The translations under genes were made by a program, and so were the position numbers. A stretch of 64,000 bases of DNA, from NCBI RefSeq assembly GCF_019443125.1, contig NZ_JAHYXK010000010.1, positions 1 through 64,000 of the forward strand. Reading direction: 5' to 3'. This document shows positions 17,138 through 26,107 of this stretch, piece after piece. Numbering within the stretch: the stretch's first letter is position 1; each line of letters opens with the position of its first letter. Origin of the DNA: Pontibacter aydingkolensis. Lineage in GTDB: Bacteria > Bacteroidota > Bacteroidia > Cytophagales > Hymenobacteraceae. The notes beneath the pieces are model-generated. The model did no database searches. It was not told the DNA's origin and was given only the letters and a program-made list of their open reading frames with translations.

Positions 17138-17824
17138 ATGAAAAAGATATTTTTTACGGTGCTATGTTTTGTGCTGGTACAGTTAAGTTTTGCTCAGATT
17201 CCACAAGGCAGCTGGACTGCAACCGGCACTTTGGGGTATACTAGTCGTACCGAAGAAGCCAAAAGTGGTAATGTAGAACTAAACAGACAAAGCTATCAGG
17301 TAAGCCCTGGTATAGGCTATTTTGTAACCAACAATCTGGAGCTTGGACTTATGGCCGGTTACAGGTATTCTGAGCATGATGAGAAAAACAGTATTATGGC
17401 GGGTCCATCGTATACAAACTACCATGAGATAAAGAACTATTCAGCTGGCGTTTATGCACGGGCATACAAGTTTCTGGTAAACAACCTCGCTGTTTATGGC
17501 CAGGCAGACGTTAACTACAATTTTTCTGATGTAAGCTATAAACAAGTGCTATCCAGCTTTAGTAAGTATGAACTGGAAAATAAAACCGAAACAAACTACT
17601 TTTCGGCAGCTGTTCGCCCTGGTATTGCCTTTTTTTTATCTGATAAAATCAGTCTGAATGCGACATATGGTGAATTAAGCTATTCCAGAAATAATGAAGA
17701 GCAGCAACGGAGAGAACTTATTTTTAATGAAACAACTACAAGAGATACTAGCAGTGAAAGTAATCAATTTCAACTTGTCCTTTCCAGTAGCTCCTTTAAT
17801 CTTGGTCTGAGTTTTTATTTCTAA
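17138..17824 (+). CDS. Outer-membrane beta-barrel protein 2
   Basis: This 228-residue paralogue of the preceding gene product has a signal peptide (MKKIFFTVLCFVLVQLSFAQ). It shares the S-P-G/A-Y-F-V/I opening strand (VSPGIGYFVTNNLELGL against ISPSAGYFIKDGLELGL) and ends in LGLSFYF, a typical barrel terminus with aromatic last residue. The pair likely arose by tandem duplication. A bidirectional terminator follows. Confidence 0.8.
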   Translation: MKKIFFTVLCFVLVQLSFAQIPQGSWTATGTLGYTSRTEEAKSGNVELNRQSYQVSPGIGYFVTNNLELGLMAGYRYSEHDEKNSIMAGPSYTNYHEIKNYSAGVYARAYKFLVNNLAVYGQADVNYNFSDVSYKQVLSSFSKYELENKTETNYFSAAVRPGIAFFLSDKISLNATYGELSYSRNNEEQQRRELIFNETTTRDTSSESNQFQLVLSSSSFNLGLSFYF

Positions 17825-17845
17825 AGATCTATACTTTACCGCATA

Positions 17846-17884
17846 AAAAAGCCCGCACAGTTTATACTTGTGCGGGCTTTTTCA
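17846..17884. terminator. Bidirectional terminator between convergent genes
   Basis: AAAAAGCCCGCACA pairs perfectly with TGTGCGGGCTTTTT around a loop containing TATACTT. A- and T-runs on the two sides allow use on both strands. Confidence 0.85.
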
Positions 17885-17899
17885 TATTTCAATTTATAC

Positions 17900-18640
17900 T
17901 TACCAGCCGCTTGCCAACACGTCGGCAATGTGCATGGTTTTGATTGGTTTCTTCTGCTTGTTTATATAGGCCTGCAGGTGCATCAGACAACTGCTGTCTG
18001 TAGAGATGATAAACTCGGCACCGGTGGCAAGTGCGTGCTCTACTTTTTGCTCGGCCATGGCTGTTGAGATAGACTCAAACTTTACAGCGAAGGTACCTCC
18101 AAAGCCACAGCAGGTCTCGCTATCTTCCATTTCGATCAGTTCCAACCCTTGCACTCCATTCAGCAATGCGCGCGGCCCTGCTTTAATGCCGCACTCACGC
18201 AGCGCACTACACGAGTCGTGGTACGTGTACTTGCCCTGTAAAGCTGCTCCATCAATAGTAGTAATGCCCAGCACGTCCGTCAGGAATTCGGTCAGCTCGT
18301 ACACTTTTTTCTGCATGGCCCTATACTTAACCAGCTTCGACGATTTCACGAAAATATCCTGATAGGCATTACGCACCATGCCCACACAAGAGGCAGACGG
18401 CGCTACAATGTAATGCGAAGTTTCGTTCGAGAAATCAGTAAGAAACTTATTGGCTACTTCGCGGGCTTCGTCGAAAAAGCCGGCGTTAAAAGCTGGCTGG
18501 CCGCAGCATGTTTGGTTTGGGTTATAGTTTACCTCACAGCCTACCTTCTCCAGCACTTTTACCATGTTCATGCCTGTTTCCGGGAAAAGCTGATCTACGA
18601 AGCAGGGTATAAAAATATCTACGATTATTCTTTTTGCCAT
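17900..18640 (-). CDS. lutA: LutA/YkgE-type (Fe-S)-binding oxidoreductase subunit
   Basis: This 246-residue cytoplasmic protein has the two CCG domains of the family: C13, then C45-C46-G (NQTCCGQPAFN), and later C144 and C177-C178-G (DSETCCGFGGTF). LutA works with LutB and LutC in L-lactate oxidation, and related CCG proteins serve glycolate oxidase and heterodisulfide reductase. LutB and LutC are not in the window. It lies two bases after the HMG-CoA lyase stop, as if cotranscribed with it. Confidence 0.88.
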   Translation of the reverse strand: MAKRIIVDIFIPCFVDQLFPETGMNMVKVLEKVGCEVNYNPNQTCCGQPAFNAGFFDEAREVANKFLTDFSNETSHYIVAPSASCVGMVRNAYQDIFVKSSKLVKYRAMQKKVYELTEFLTDVLGITTIDGAALQGKYTYHDSCSALRECGIKAGPRALLNGVQGLELIEMEDSETCCGFGGTFAVKFESISTAMAEQKVEHALATGAEFIISTDSSCLMHLQAYINKQKKPIKTMHIADVLASGW

Positions 18641-18642
18641 AA

Positions 18643-19488
18643 TTAAGAGAACACAGCACCAGATTCTGCCAGCGCGGCATGGAATGCTGTCTTGTTGAGA
18701 TTCAAATTTAAACCAATCTTTTCGAAATAAGCGACTAAATTTTCGGTAGCCATGTTACCTACCAGTTCATCTTTGGCCATTGGGCAACCACCGAAACCAC
18801 GCATGGCACCGTCAAACCTTCTGCATCCGGCATTGTAAGCAGCCTCTACTTTTTCATGCCAGGTTGTTGGCGTGGTATGCAGGTGCGCACCAAATTCTAT
18901 ACTTTTAAAGGCAGGAATAAGGCTTTCGAAAAGATATGTGATGTTTTCAGGGTTAGAGACCCCGATGGTATCTGAAAGTGAGATGATCTTTACATCCAGC
19001 TTGTGCAGTTCTTCTACAAACCTGATAACGGTTTCAGCATTCCAGGGGTCGTTGTAAGGATTTCCGAAACCCATGGAAATATAGGTAACCAGCGTTTTAC
19101 CGAGTTTATGGCAAATATCCTGTATCTGTGCCAGTTGCTCCATGGCCTCGGCTATACTTTTGTTTGTATTGCGCTGCTGAAACGTTTCTGAAATTGAAAG
19201 CGGAAAGCCCAGGTAATCAATCTGATGGTGCTGTGCTGCATCTTCGGCGCCACGTACGTTGGCAATAATAGCGAGTAGTTTGGTTGTGGTGTTATCCAAT
19301 TCCAGGTTGGCCAGCACTTCTGCCGTGTCGCGCATTTGTGGTATAGCCTTAGGCGAAACAAAGCTGCCAAAATCAAGCGTATCAAAACCTACTTGCAGCA
19401 AGGTATTCAGGTAGGCAATCTTCTTTTCTGTTGGTATAAAGTCCTTGATACCTTGCATGGCATCGCGGGGGCATTCAATTATTTTCAT
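18643..19488 (-). CDS. mvaB: Hydroxymethylglutaryl-CoA lyase
   Basis: This 281-residue TIM-barrel enzyme of the HMGL-like family is predicted to split HMG-CoA into acetoacetate and acetyl-CoA, the last step of leucine breakdown. Visible residues are R8-D9 in ECPRDAMQG, the metal-binding H202-L-H204 and the family signature GFGGCPMA with catalytic C235. The length is close to the usual 300. It is the first gene of a two-gene operon with the LutA-like protein; a good -7 box lies upstream. Confidence 0.88.
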   Translation of the reverse strand: MKIIECPRDAMQGIKDFIPTEKKIAYLNTLLQVGFDTLDFGSFVSPKAIPQMRDTAEVLANLELDNTTTKLLAIIANVRGAEDAAQHHQIDYLGFPLSISETFQQRNTNKSIAEAMEQLAQIQDICHKLGKTLVTYISMGFGNPYNDPWNAETVIRFVEELHKLDVKIISLSDTIGVSNPENITYLFESLIPAFKSIEFGAHLHTTPTTWHEKVEAAYNAGCRRFDGAMRGFGGCPMAKDELVGNMATENLVAYFEKIGLNLNLNKTAFHAALAESGAVFS

Positions 19489-19529
19489 GCTGTTATGTTC
19501 TGAAGCGTGCGTTGGTTTGCGCTATACTT

Positions 19530-19537
19530 CAAATATA
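19530..19537 (-). promoter_or_regulatory. Candidate -7 box for the HMG-CoA lyase/lutA operon
   Basis: On the minus strand TATATTTG matches the Bacteroidota consensus TAnnTTTG exactly, 41 bases before the ATG. A TTTTG lies about 22 bases further upstream, slightly beyond the usual spacing. Confidence 0.45.
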
Positions 19538-19754
19538 CAAATTTACCAGTGCATCTACTCAAAACCTGCATCTATGGTTCTACCTTTGTACATCTTTGCC
19601 GATACTGCCTGCACATCTACATAAGATAAGTACCTGAAGTTTGCAGCAAAAATCGTTAGATTCAACTCAATACCATGTACATTATCCTGAATTGCATATA
19701 AATTTACCAAGCCATCGTATACAGGGCAAACACACATTTGATAACCCCAAGACG

Positions 19755-20147
19755 ATGGAAAACCTGATTGCATACCTCGATGAATCGCTTGTTCCGCTGG
19801 AGAACAAAATTCAGGAGTACCTTGAAGTAGAAAAAGAGATCAGACTGCTGGAAGTAAAAATACTTACCCTACAAAACAAAGCAGCCGCTGCCGACGAGCC
19901 GGAACAACCAGACCACCAACCAAGCGCCGGCACAGAAGAAACAGAGGCTGGCGAACATCAGCAGCGCATGAATAAACTGTTAGAGCGTTACCAGGAACTG
20001 CAGCAGGAAGTGATAAACATGTTACCGGAAAAAAATAAGTTTGTGGAGATAAACCTTGGCTATGGCCCAAGTATGGTGGGTTACTTTACAGTTGATCTAG
20101 AAACACACCAGGAACTCCCCGAACCTGTCCTGCGAGTGGTACATTAA
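19755..20147 (+). CDS. Hypothetical coiled-coil protein
   Basis: This 130-residue acidic protein starts at the ATG at 19755 (MENLIAYLDES); an earlier in-frame ATG at 19641 would add a low-quality leader overlapping the presumed promoter. Heptad-like Leu/Ile/Glu runs (about 8-45 and 75-100) predict two coiled-coil helices joined by a Glu/Gln/Pro-rich linker. A short C-terminal segment (FVEINLGYGPSMVGYF) looks folded. No family is recognised. It precedes the CNNM/CBS gene by 44 bases and may share its transcript. Confidence 0.65.
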   Translation: MENLIAYLDESLVPLENKIQEYLEVEKEIRLLEVKILTLQNKAAAADEPEQPDHQPSAGTEETEAGEHQQRMNKLLERYQELQQEVINMLPEKNKFVEINLGYGPSMVGYFTVDLETHQELPEPVLRVVH

Positions 20148-20191
20148 TAAAGCGCATAGTTTTAATGAAACTCAAAAGAAATCCTACTTAA

Positions 20192-21241
20192 ATGGCTCTA
20201 CTGCTTTTATACCTTGCCATTGCCTTGTTTTTTTCCTTCCTATGTTCACTTCTCGAGGCTTCGCTTCTGAGCATTTCGCCCTCCTATGTAAGTGTTATCG
20301 GTAAAGATAAACCTGACCTCGGTAAAGACCTGCAGCATTTTAAGGACAACATAGACAGACCTCTGGCAGCCATACTTACCCTTAACACTTTTGCCCACAC
20401 CATTGGGGCAGCAGGCGTGGGTGCGCAGGCACAATTGCTTTGGGGCGATAAGTACATAACCATTGTATCTGTAGTACTGACCTTTGTCATCCTGATCTTC
20501 ACAGAGATCATTCCAAAGACACTCGGCGCCAATTTCTGGAAACAGCTTACTCCTTTTACAGTCCGTACGCTTAAAATCCTTATCTACTCACCTCTTTACC
20601 CTATTATTGTCTTTTCGCAGTTTATAACAAGGCTGCTTAAAACAGATAAAAACCGCAGTGTACTAAACCGCGCAGATTTTACAGCCATGGCAGAACTGGG
20701 CATCAAGGAGGGCATCTTCAAGAAAGGAGAATCAGAGATCATCCAGAACATACTCCGGTTTAACAACATCCTGGTACGCCACGTAATGACGCCCCGCACC
20801 GTTATTGTTTGCGCACACGAGAGCATGTCCATCAAAAATTTCTTTAAAGAGTTTCCGGATTTGCGCTTCTCCAGGATTCCCATCTATAAAAACACCCTCG
20901 ACGATATAAATGGTTATGTGCTGAAAGATGAAGTAATGTTTAAACTCATTAACAATGAAGGCAACAAACCGCTTAGTTCTATTACCAGACCTTTGCCAGT
21001 TGTACCAGAGCACATGCCTATCCCAAAGTTGATAAACCTGCTTATGGAAAAACAGGTACAGATTGCCCTTACAGTGGATGAGTACGGAGGTACGGCAGGC
21101 ATTATCACCATGGAGGATATCATAGAAACCCTGCTAGGCATGGAGATAATTGATGAAATGGACCAGATTGCAGACCTGCAGGAATGGGCTAAGAACAACT
21201 GGGCAAAGCGTGCTAAACGCATGGGCTTTAAAACGGAGTAG
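20192..21241 (+). CDS. CNNM/DUF21 and CBS-domain membrane protein (CorC/HlyC type)
   Basis: This 349-residue protein has an N-terminal CNNM (DUF21) domain with about three to four helices (about 1-130), including FTEIIPKTLG, followed by a CBS pair (about 185-320). CBS hallmarks are RHVMTPRTVI, FSRIPIY and the final VDEYGGTAGIITMEDIIE. Relatives handle magnesium or other divalent cations. It lacks the C-terminal CorC_HlyC domain seen in longer members. Confidence 0.88.
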   Translation: MALLLLYLAIALFFSFLCSLLEASLLSISPSYVSVIGKDKPDLGKDLQHFKDNIDRPLAAILTLNTFAHTIGAAGVGAQAQLLWGDKYITIVSVVLTFVILIFTEIIPKTLGANFWKQLTPFTVRTLKILIYSPLYPIIVFSQFITRLLKTDKNRSVLNRADFTAMAELGIKEGIFKKGESEIIQNILRFNNILVRHVMTPRTVIVCAHESMSIKNFFKEFPDLRFSRIPIYKNTLDDINGYVLKDEVMFKLINNEGNKPLSSITRPLPVVPEHMPIPKLINLLMEKQVQIALTVDEYGGTAGIITMEDIIETLLGMEIIDEMDQIADLQEWAKNNWAKRAKRMGFKTE

Positions 21242-21553
21242 CCCTAAACCGTAATCTACAACCTGGGCCTTTACTTTCGAGCTTGGAGCTAAACAGAAAG
21301 TATAGAACTCATCAAATATAAATAATTCTCTTTTATGACTTTAATTTGGTAAACAGGAAATATAAGTGCATTTGGTCTTCTGCCCTTCGTCATACTTCCC
21401 TTTATCCTGTTATAAGAGTAGGTAAGAAAGTGTAAACTACCAGTAAACAGAATAAATTCTGATGACCACTTAGCCTGATAATAGAAAAAATCCTATCTTC
21501 GTTTTGTAGGAGCCGGTACCAACTGGCATTGCAGGAGAAGACGAGAAGTTGCC
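21242..21553. other. Intergenic region upstream of xseA, 312 bp
   Basis: No ORF or repeat is seen. It is moderately AT-rich and holds a candidate promoter near 21494. Confidence 0.5.
21494..21501 (+). promoter_or_regulatory. Candidate -7 box for xseAB
   Basis: TATCTTCG is one base off TAnnTTTG and lies 52 bases before the xseA ATG, with TTA 21 bases upstream. The same TTA-N21 arrangement precedes the box at 51731. Confidence 0.3.
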
Positions 21554-23113
21554 ATGTCCCAGATCTATTTCAGACAAACCATAACTTTTGAGGAGCAAAG
21601 TGCCCCCATGTCACTTTTTGAGCTGCACCAGCAGATCAGGGAGGAACTGGAAATTGCGTTTCCGGAGAGTTATTGGGTGGTGGCAGAGCTGGCCCAGGTA
21701 AACGTAGACAAGCGCAAAGGCCATTGTTATCTTACGCTGGTGGACAAAGGCGACGATGCCCGGCAAATGCTGGCACAGGCAAAAGGCACTATCTGGGGAT
21801 CGCGCTACCAGATGCTCAGTCGCTATTTCGAGGAGAAAACAGGTCAGCCACTTCGCGCCGGACTAAAAGTGCTGATGCAGGCATCAGTCCGGTTTCACGA
21901 ACTTTACGGCCTTAGCCTCGACATTTCCAACATTGACCCTAACTATACCATCGGCGATCTGGCCCGGCAGCGACAGGAAACCCTAAAGCGCCTTGATGCA
22001 GAAGGGCTGTTGGAAGCCAATAAAGAACTGGAACTACCCCTGGTGCCACAGCGCCTGGCTGTTATTTCATCGGCAACGGCAGCCGGTTACCAGGACTTTG
22101 TGCATCAGCTGCAAACGAACAGTTACGGTTATACTTTCGGAACCACGCTTTTCCCGGCAGTAGTGCAGGGCAACGAGGCGCCTGGTTCGGTAGCAGCTGC
22201 ATTTGCGCAGGTGGCAAAGTATAAAGCTAACTTTGATGCCATTGTACTGATACGCGGCGGTGGCTCCCAAACAGATTTAAGTTGTTTTGATGATTATAAA
22301 ATAGCCGCTGCCATTGGCCACTCTCCCCTGCCTGTACTTACCGGCATAGGCCACGAACGCGACGAAAGTATAGCCGACCTGGTAGCACACACCCGACTGA
22401 AAACACCAACAGCGGTAGCCGGTTTCCTGATCGACAGATTCAGGGAGGCGGAGGAATTGGCAGAGGACCTGTTTGAAAGGATACGCATGTTTTCTGCGCA
22501 GCAATTAAAAGTAACCGAAGACAAACTGGAACGCCTTAACCTAAGGTTTAACAATACCACAAAACAACTGCTGCAGGAAAATAAAGACAGGCTGGAGCAG
22601 TTATCAAGAGGTTTACTATTGAAACCTAAAACATACCTGGAACAGCAGCGGCACTTTATCAGCGATCTGGAGAAAGATATTAACTCCGGAACAAAAGACC
22701 TGCTGCACCAGCGCGAAAAGCATTTGCAGGAACTATCGGTTTGCGTAGAAGGCAAAAGCCAGCGCTACCTGCACATGAAAGAGCACGAACTTAACCACCT
22801 GGTGCATTGCCTGGAAACTGAAGCGAAAGACACGCTGCAGAAAAACCAGATTACCTACACCAAGTATAGCGACAAACTGGAATACGGTGCACAAAGAAAA
22901 TTGCAACAGGAAAACCATCGGCTGAAATTACTGGAAATGAGCATTGGAGCCAATAACCCGGAAAGGCTGCTTTTACGCGGTTATACTTTAACTTTGCTTA
23001 ACGGCAAGATTATTAAAAGTATAAAAGAGGTAAAAAGCGGAGATATAGTAGAAACCAGGATGCAGGATGGCACACTACATAGTACAATTGTAAACATTGA
23101 TACAGATGAATAA
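21554..23113 (+). CDS. xseA: Exodeoxyribonuclease VII large subunit
   Basis: This 519-residue protein has an N-terminal OB-fold (about 15-115, including AKGTIWGSRYQM) and the nuclease core with VISSATAAGYQDF, RGGGSQTDLSCFDD and GIGHERDESIADLVAH. A long charged coiled coil (about 300-470) follows and then a C-terminal segment (LLRGYTLTLLNGKIIKS). With XseB it degrades single-stranded DNA into oligonucleotides in repair. The ATG at 21554 is used; another at 21608 (MSLFELHQQI) also fits the family start. It overlaps xseB by eight bases. Confidence 0.95.
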   Translation: MSQIYFRQTITFEEQSAPMSLFELHQQIREELEIAFPESYWVVAELAQVNVDKRKGHCYLTLVDKGDDARQMLAQAKGTIWGSRYQMLSRYFEEKTGQPLRAGLKVLMQASVRFHELYGLSLDISNIDPNYTIGDLARQRQETLKRLDAEGLLEANKELELPLVPQRLAVISSATAAGYQDFVHQLQTNSYGYTFGTTLFPAVVQGNEAPGSVAAAFAQVAKYKANFDAIVLIRGGGSQTDLSCFDDYKIAAAIGHSPLPVLTGIGHERDESIADLVAHTRLKTPTAVAGFLIDRFREAEELAEDLFERIRMFSAQQLKVTEDKLERLNLRFNNTTKQLLQENKDRLEQLSRGLLLKPKTYLEQQRHFISDLEKDINSGTKDLLHQREKHLQELSVCVEGKSQRYLHMKEHELNHLVHCLETEAKDTLQKNQITYTKYSDKLEYGAQRKLQQENHRLKLLEMSIGANNPERLLLRGYTLTLLNGKIIKSIKEVKSGDIVETRMQDGTLHSTIVNIDTDE

Positions 23114-23369
23114 GGACCTAAACGAAATGACTTACAGGGAAGCAACTCAGGAGCTGGAGGAAATACTACGCGCTATTGAAAATGACGCCGTAGACGTGGA
23201 TGAGTTGACGCAGAAGGTGCAGCGTTCGTCGCAGCTTATCAAACTTTGCAAAGAAAAACTGCGAAAAGCCGAAAAAGCCATCGACCAGGTTTTCAACGAA
23301 GAAAATTGTGAACAGCCAGCCAAACCTACTGACATGAAACCATCAACTGGCGGTAATACGCTGTTTTAA
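23106..23369 (+). CDS. xseB: Exodeoxyribonuclease VII small subunit
   Basis: This protein of about 87 residues has the XseB two-helix pattern: TYREATQELEEILRAIE, then SSQLIKLCKEKLRKAEKAI. Start choice: the ATG at 23106 overlaps the xseA stop (ATGAATAA), which suggests translational coupling; an in-frame TTG at 23097 is less likely. A Lys/Pro/Thr tail follows the conserved part. It is the partner of XseA. Confidence 0.93.
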   Translation: MNKDLNEMTYREATQELEEILRAIENDAVDVDELTQKVQRSSQLIKLCKEKLRKAEKAIDQVFNEENCEQPAKPTDMKPSTGGNTLF

Positions 23370-23429
23370 TGTTACCAGGTTAAATAAACAAAATGCTATT
23401 CCGGACATCCCTGTCCGGAACTCTGCCTG

Positions 23430-23487
23430 ATGCGGACTAGGAAGTCCCCGTTAGAAAGCTTTCGGACAAAGAAGTCCGAGAGAGCAG
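23430..23487 (-). repeat. REP-like double-hairpin element, copy 1
   Basis: Read on the minus strand, this stretch contains CGGACTTCTTTGTCCG and GGGGACTTCCTAGTCC hairpins. About 50 of its 56 bases match the copy at 59857-59912. A third small hairpin (CCGGACATCCCTGTCCGG, about 23401-23418) adjoins it. It lies between convergent genes. Confidence 0.7.
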
Positions 23488-23524
23488 CAAAAAAAAATAG
23501 TTATCTACTTAGGTATGCAACCAA

Positions 23525-23569
23525 AAGTATAAAAGCCGCTGCAATCGTTTTGCAGCGGCTTTTATACTT
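23525..23569. terminator. Perfect 20-bp-stem terminator between xseB and otsAB
   Basis: The stem pairs AAGTATAAAAGCCGCTGCAA with its exact complement around TCGTT. The over-represented heptamer forms the base of the stem, and three further tandem TATACTT copies follow directly. It lies between convergent genes and can serve both. Confidence 0.85.
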
Positions 23570-23595
23570 TATACTTTATACTTTACAGGTCTAAT

Positions 23596-25812
23596 CTAAC
23601 CCGTCATCATCGCATCGGTAGCCTGCTCAGAACTGGCCTGGCGTACAAGTTTTGAAAGCATCCAACGGGCTTCCTGGCAAGTATCTAAATGATACTTGGC
23701 TATAGAGCTGCCATTTCCGATCTTAACCGTATAGGCTTCGCGTGGCATGGCTTTAAAGATGTCTTCGTCACCCCAGTCGTCTCCGATGGCTAGCACAAAC
23801 TTATGTGGGTATTTGCCCAGCCAGTAACTTGCTGCTTTGCCTTTGTTGATCTCCTGCGCTTTTACCTCTACAGCCATCTGCCCGTCCAGCACCTGCAGAT
23901 TACTGTTTGTAGCTAAAAAATTAAGGTGGCTAACCAGTTCACGGGCACGGAGTTCGCCAAGGCCGGTTTCTACTTTGCGGTAATGCCATACCAGCGAGTA
24001 ATCTTTCTCCTCTATAAATGAGCCTGGGGTACGGTCTACGTAAAGTTCCAGAATCAGACGTATGTCGCTTTTCCAGTCGTCCATTAAGCTCAGAACAGTT
24101 TGCCAACCGGCACTTTTCTGTTTTATCCAGACACCGTGCTCTGCAATAATATCGATATTCAGGTGGCCTAGCCAGTCTTCCATGTTGTCTTTGTCGCGGC
24201 TGCTGACTACCACTACCTTATTTTTAGGATCACTGCCTAGTCTGTCCAGTAGTTCTATCAATTCATCCGATGGATTTGCCATTAACGGCCTGTTAGTGTA
24301 ATCGATTAAAGCACCATCGTACTCCAGGAAGAACAAACGAGAACTGGCAGAAGCATACGAATGCATAAGCTCCTGGAATGTAGCGTTGTCCAGGTAACTG
24401 GTTGCCATCGAAAGCTGCTTGATCTTCACATAGGACAGCCTGTCCATAAACATTGACACCCAATGGTGGATGTTATATCGTTTGATGGACTCCTGCATAC
24501 TTTTCATGTGAATTTTCTGCTCCTCCACCGGCATTACAAGCGCCTGATGAAGTGCCTCCACCATTTGGTTTATATCATTTGGGTTGATTAGCAAGGCATC
24601 CGAAAGCTCTTTAGACGCACCGGCCATCTCACTGAGTATAAGCACTCCCGTCTGATCGTGCTTGCTGGCCACATACTCTTTACATACCAGGTTCATGCCG
24701 TCGCGCATAGGTGTAACAAGGGCTATGTCGGCCATGCGGTAGAATGCAGATAGTGTCTCGAGTGGGTATGAGCGGTAAAAATACTGGATGGGGTTCCAAT
24801 CTATGTGGCTATACTTTCCGTTAATACGGCCCACCATCTCGTCTACCTCCTCTTTCAGCTCTTTATACTTTTCCACCTCGTCGCGACTTGGCACTACCAG
24901 CATCACCAGGGTTACTTTGTCATGAAATTCGGGGTATTTCTCCAGAAATTTTTCGAAGGCCTCCAGGCGTTTTGGTATCCCTTTAGAGTAATCCAGCCTA
25001 TCAATAGAGATGATCAGCTTATTAGCTTTCAGGTTGCTGCGGTAAATTCGTTCACGTTTTTCAACCTCTTCCGATGCAGCTGTCTGTGCATACTTTTCAT
25101 AGTCGATCCCCATCGGAAACGAATCGACCAACAAAGAACGTGTGCCAGTATTTATCCATCCGTGCATGCTTCCGTACCCCACCAGCCGGTTTACAGAACT
25201 CAGGAAGTGGCGCATATCATCGTATGTATGAAAGCCCACCAGGTCGGAACCCAGCATTCCTTCCAATAGTTCTTTTCGCCAGGGCAATAGTCTGAACACC
25301 TCGTAACTTGGGAACGGAATATGCTGAAAAAAGCCAATGGTACTGTCGGGAAGCTTCTCACGCAGCATAGAGGGCAGTAATAGCAACTGGTAATCATGCA
25401 CCCATATCGTATCGTCGGGGTTAGCCAGCTTTAGAATCTCATCACAAAATTTCTGGTTAACTTTTTCATAAGTCTCCCAGTTTTGCTGATCATACACGGC
25501 ATATTGCGTGAAATAATGGAAGGTTGGCCAAAGGGTTTCGTTGCTAAATCCCTCGTAATACTCTTTAATTTCGGCTTCGCTCAGAAAAACAGGAGACATA
25601 CTCTCTTTGCGCAGTTCAGTGATAACCTGCTGCTGCTTGTCTTCCTCCTCCACTACCTGTCCCGGCCATCCTATCCACAAGTTGTCGTCTTGCTTATAAA
25701 TAGAACCTAAGCCTGTAGCCAGCCCGCCCTCACTTGTTTTAAATTGTAGTTCGCCCTCCTTTTCCTGGAGTTTTACGGGAAGTCTGTTTGATACAATGAT
25801 CAGTTTTGCCAT
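23596..25812 (-). CDS. otsAB: Bifunctional trehalose-6-phosphate synthase/phosphatase (OtsA-OtsB fusion)
   Basis: This 738-residue cytoplasmic protein has a GT20 OtsA domain (1 to about 470) with IIVSNRLPVKL, WVHDYQLLLLP and DRLDYSKGIPKRLEAF, all normal. It should join UDP-glucose and glucose-6-phosphate. The OtsB HAD domain (about 485-730) keeps AEHGVW, NKG and GDDWGDED, but its first motif is L-E497-Y-D499-G-A-L instead of DxDGTL, so Glu replaces the nucleophilic Asp. The second motif reads VSSRD instead of SGRD. Phosphatase activity is therefore doubtful. It lies on its own minus-strand transcript at the edge of the trehalose/glucan island. Confidence 0.92.
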   Translation of the reverse strand: MAKLIIVSNRLPVKLQEKEGELQFKTSEGGLATGLGSIYKQDDNLWIGWPGQVVEEEDKQQQVITELRKESMSPVFLSEAEIKEYYEGFSNETLWPTFHYFTQYAVYDQQNWETYEKVNQKFCDEILKLANPDDTIWVHDYQLLLLPSMLREKLPDSTIGFFQHIPFPSYEVFRLLPWRKELLEGMLGSDLVGFHTYDDMRHFLSSVNRLVGYGSMHGWINTGTRSLLVDSFPMGIDYEKYAQTAASEEVEKRERIYRSNLKANKLIISIDRLDYSKGIPKRLEAFEKFLEKYPEFHDKVTLVMLVVPSRDEVEKYKELKEEVDEMVGRINGKYSHIDWNPIQYFYRSYPLETLSAFYRMADIALVTPMRDGMNLVCKEYVASKHDQTGVLILSEMAGASKELSDALLINPNDINQMVEALHQALVMPVEEQKIHMKSMQESIKRYNIHHWVSMFMDRLSYVKIKQLSMATSYLDNATFQELMHSYASASSRLFFLEYDGALIDYTNRPLMANPSDELIELLDRLGSDPKNKVVVVSSRDKDNMEDWLGHLNIDIIAEHGVWIKQKSAGWQTVLSLMDDWKSDIRLILELYVDRTPGSFIEEKDYSLVWHYRKVETGLGELRARELVSHLNFLATNSNLQVLDGQMAVEVKAQEINKGKAASYWLGKYPHKFVLAIGDDWGDEDIFKAMPREAYTVKIGNGSSIAKYHLDTCQEARWMLSKLVRQASSEQATDAMMTG

Positions 25813-26107
25813 GTAAGCCTTATAAATAAAAAATTGCTTAAACAGTTGGGGTGCAGGTAACTGCTAAGCTATATTTTGAAGTAAGTTTCTGTATTAGCGT
25901 TTAACTTTTATTTAGTACGGAAAGCATGTAATAAGCGTTTTCTATATATAGAAGATTAACTATAAATAAACGCGCATCAACCCTGATAACACTGGCTTTT
26001 ACCTAAAACACAACCTCAATCCCTTTAAAAAGGTAAGCTTATGGCAGGTAAAGATGGTGCCGGAGCTTACTGAATAGCTGTGATTATTAAACGCTGTACA
26101 AGATTAC

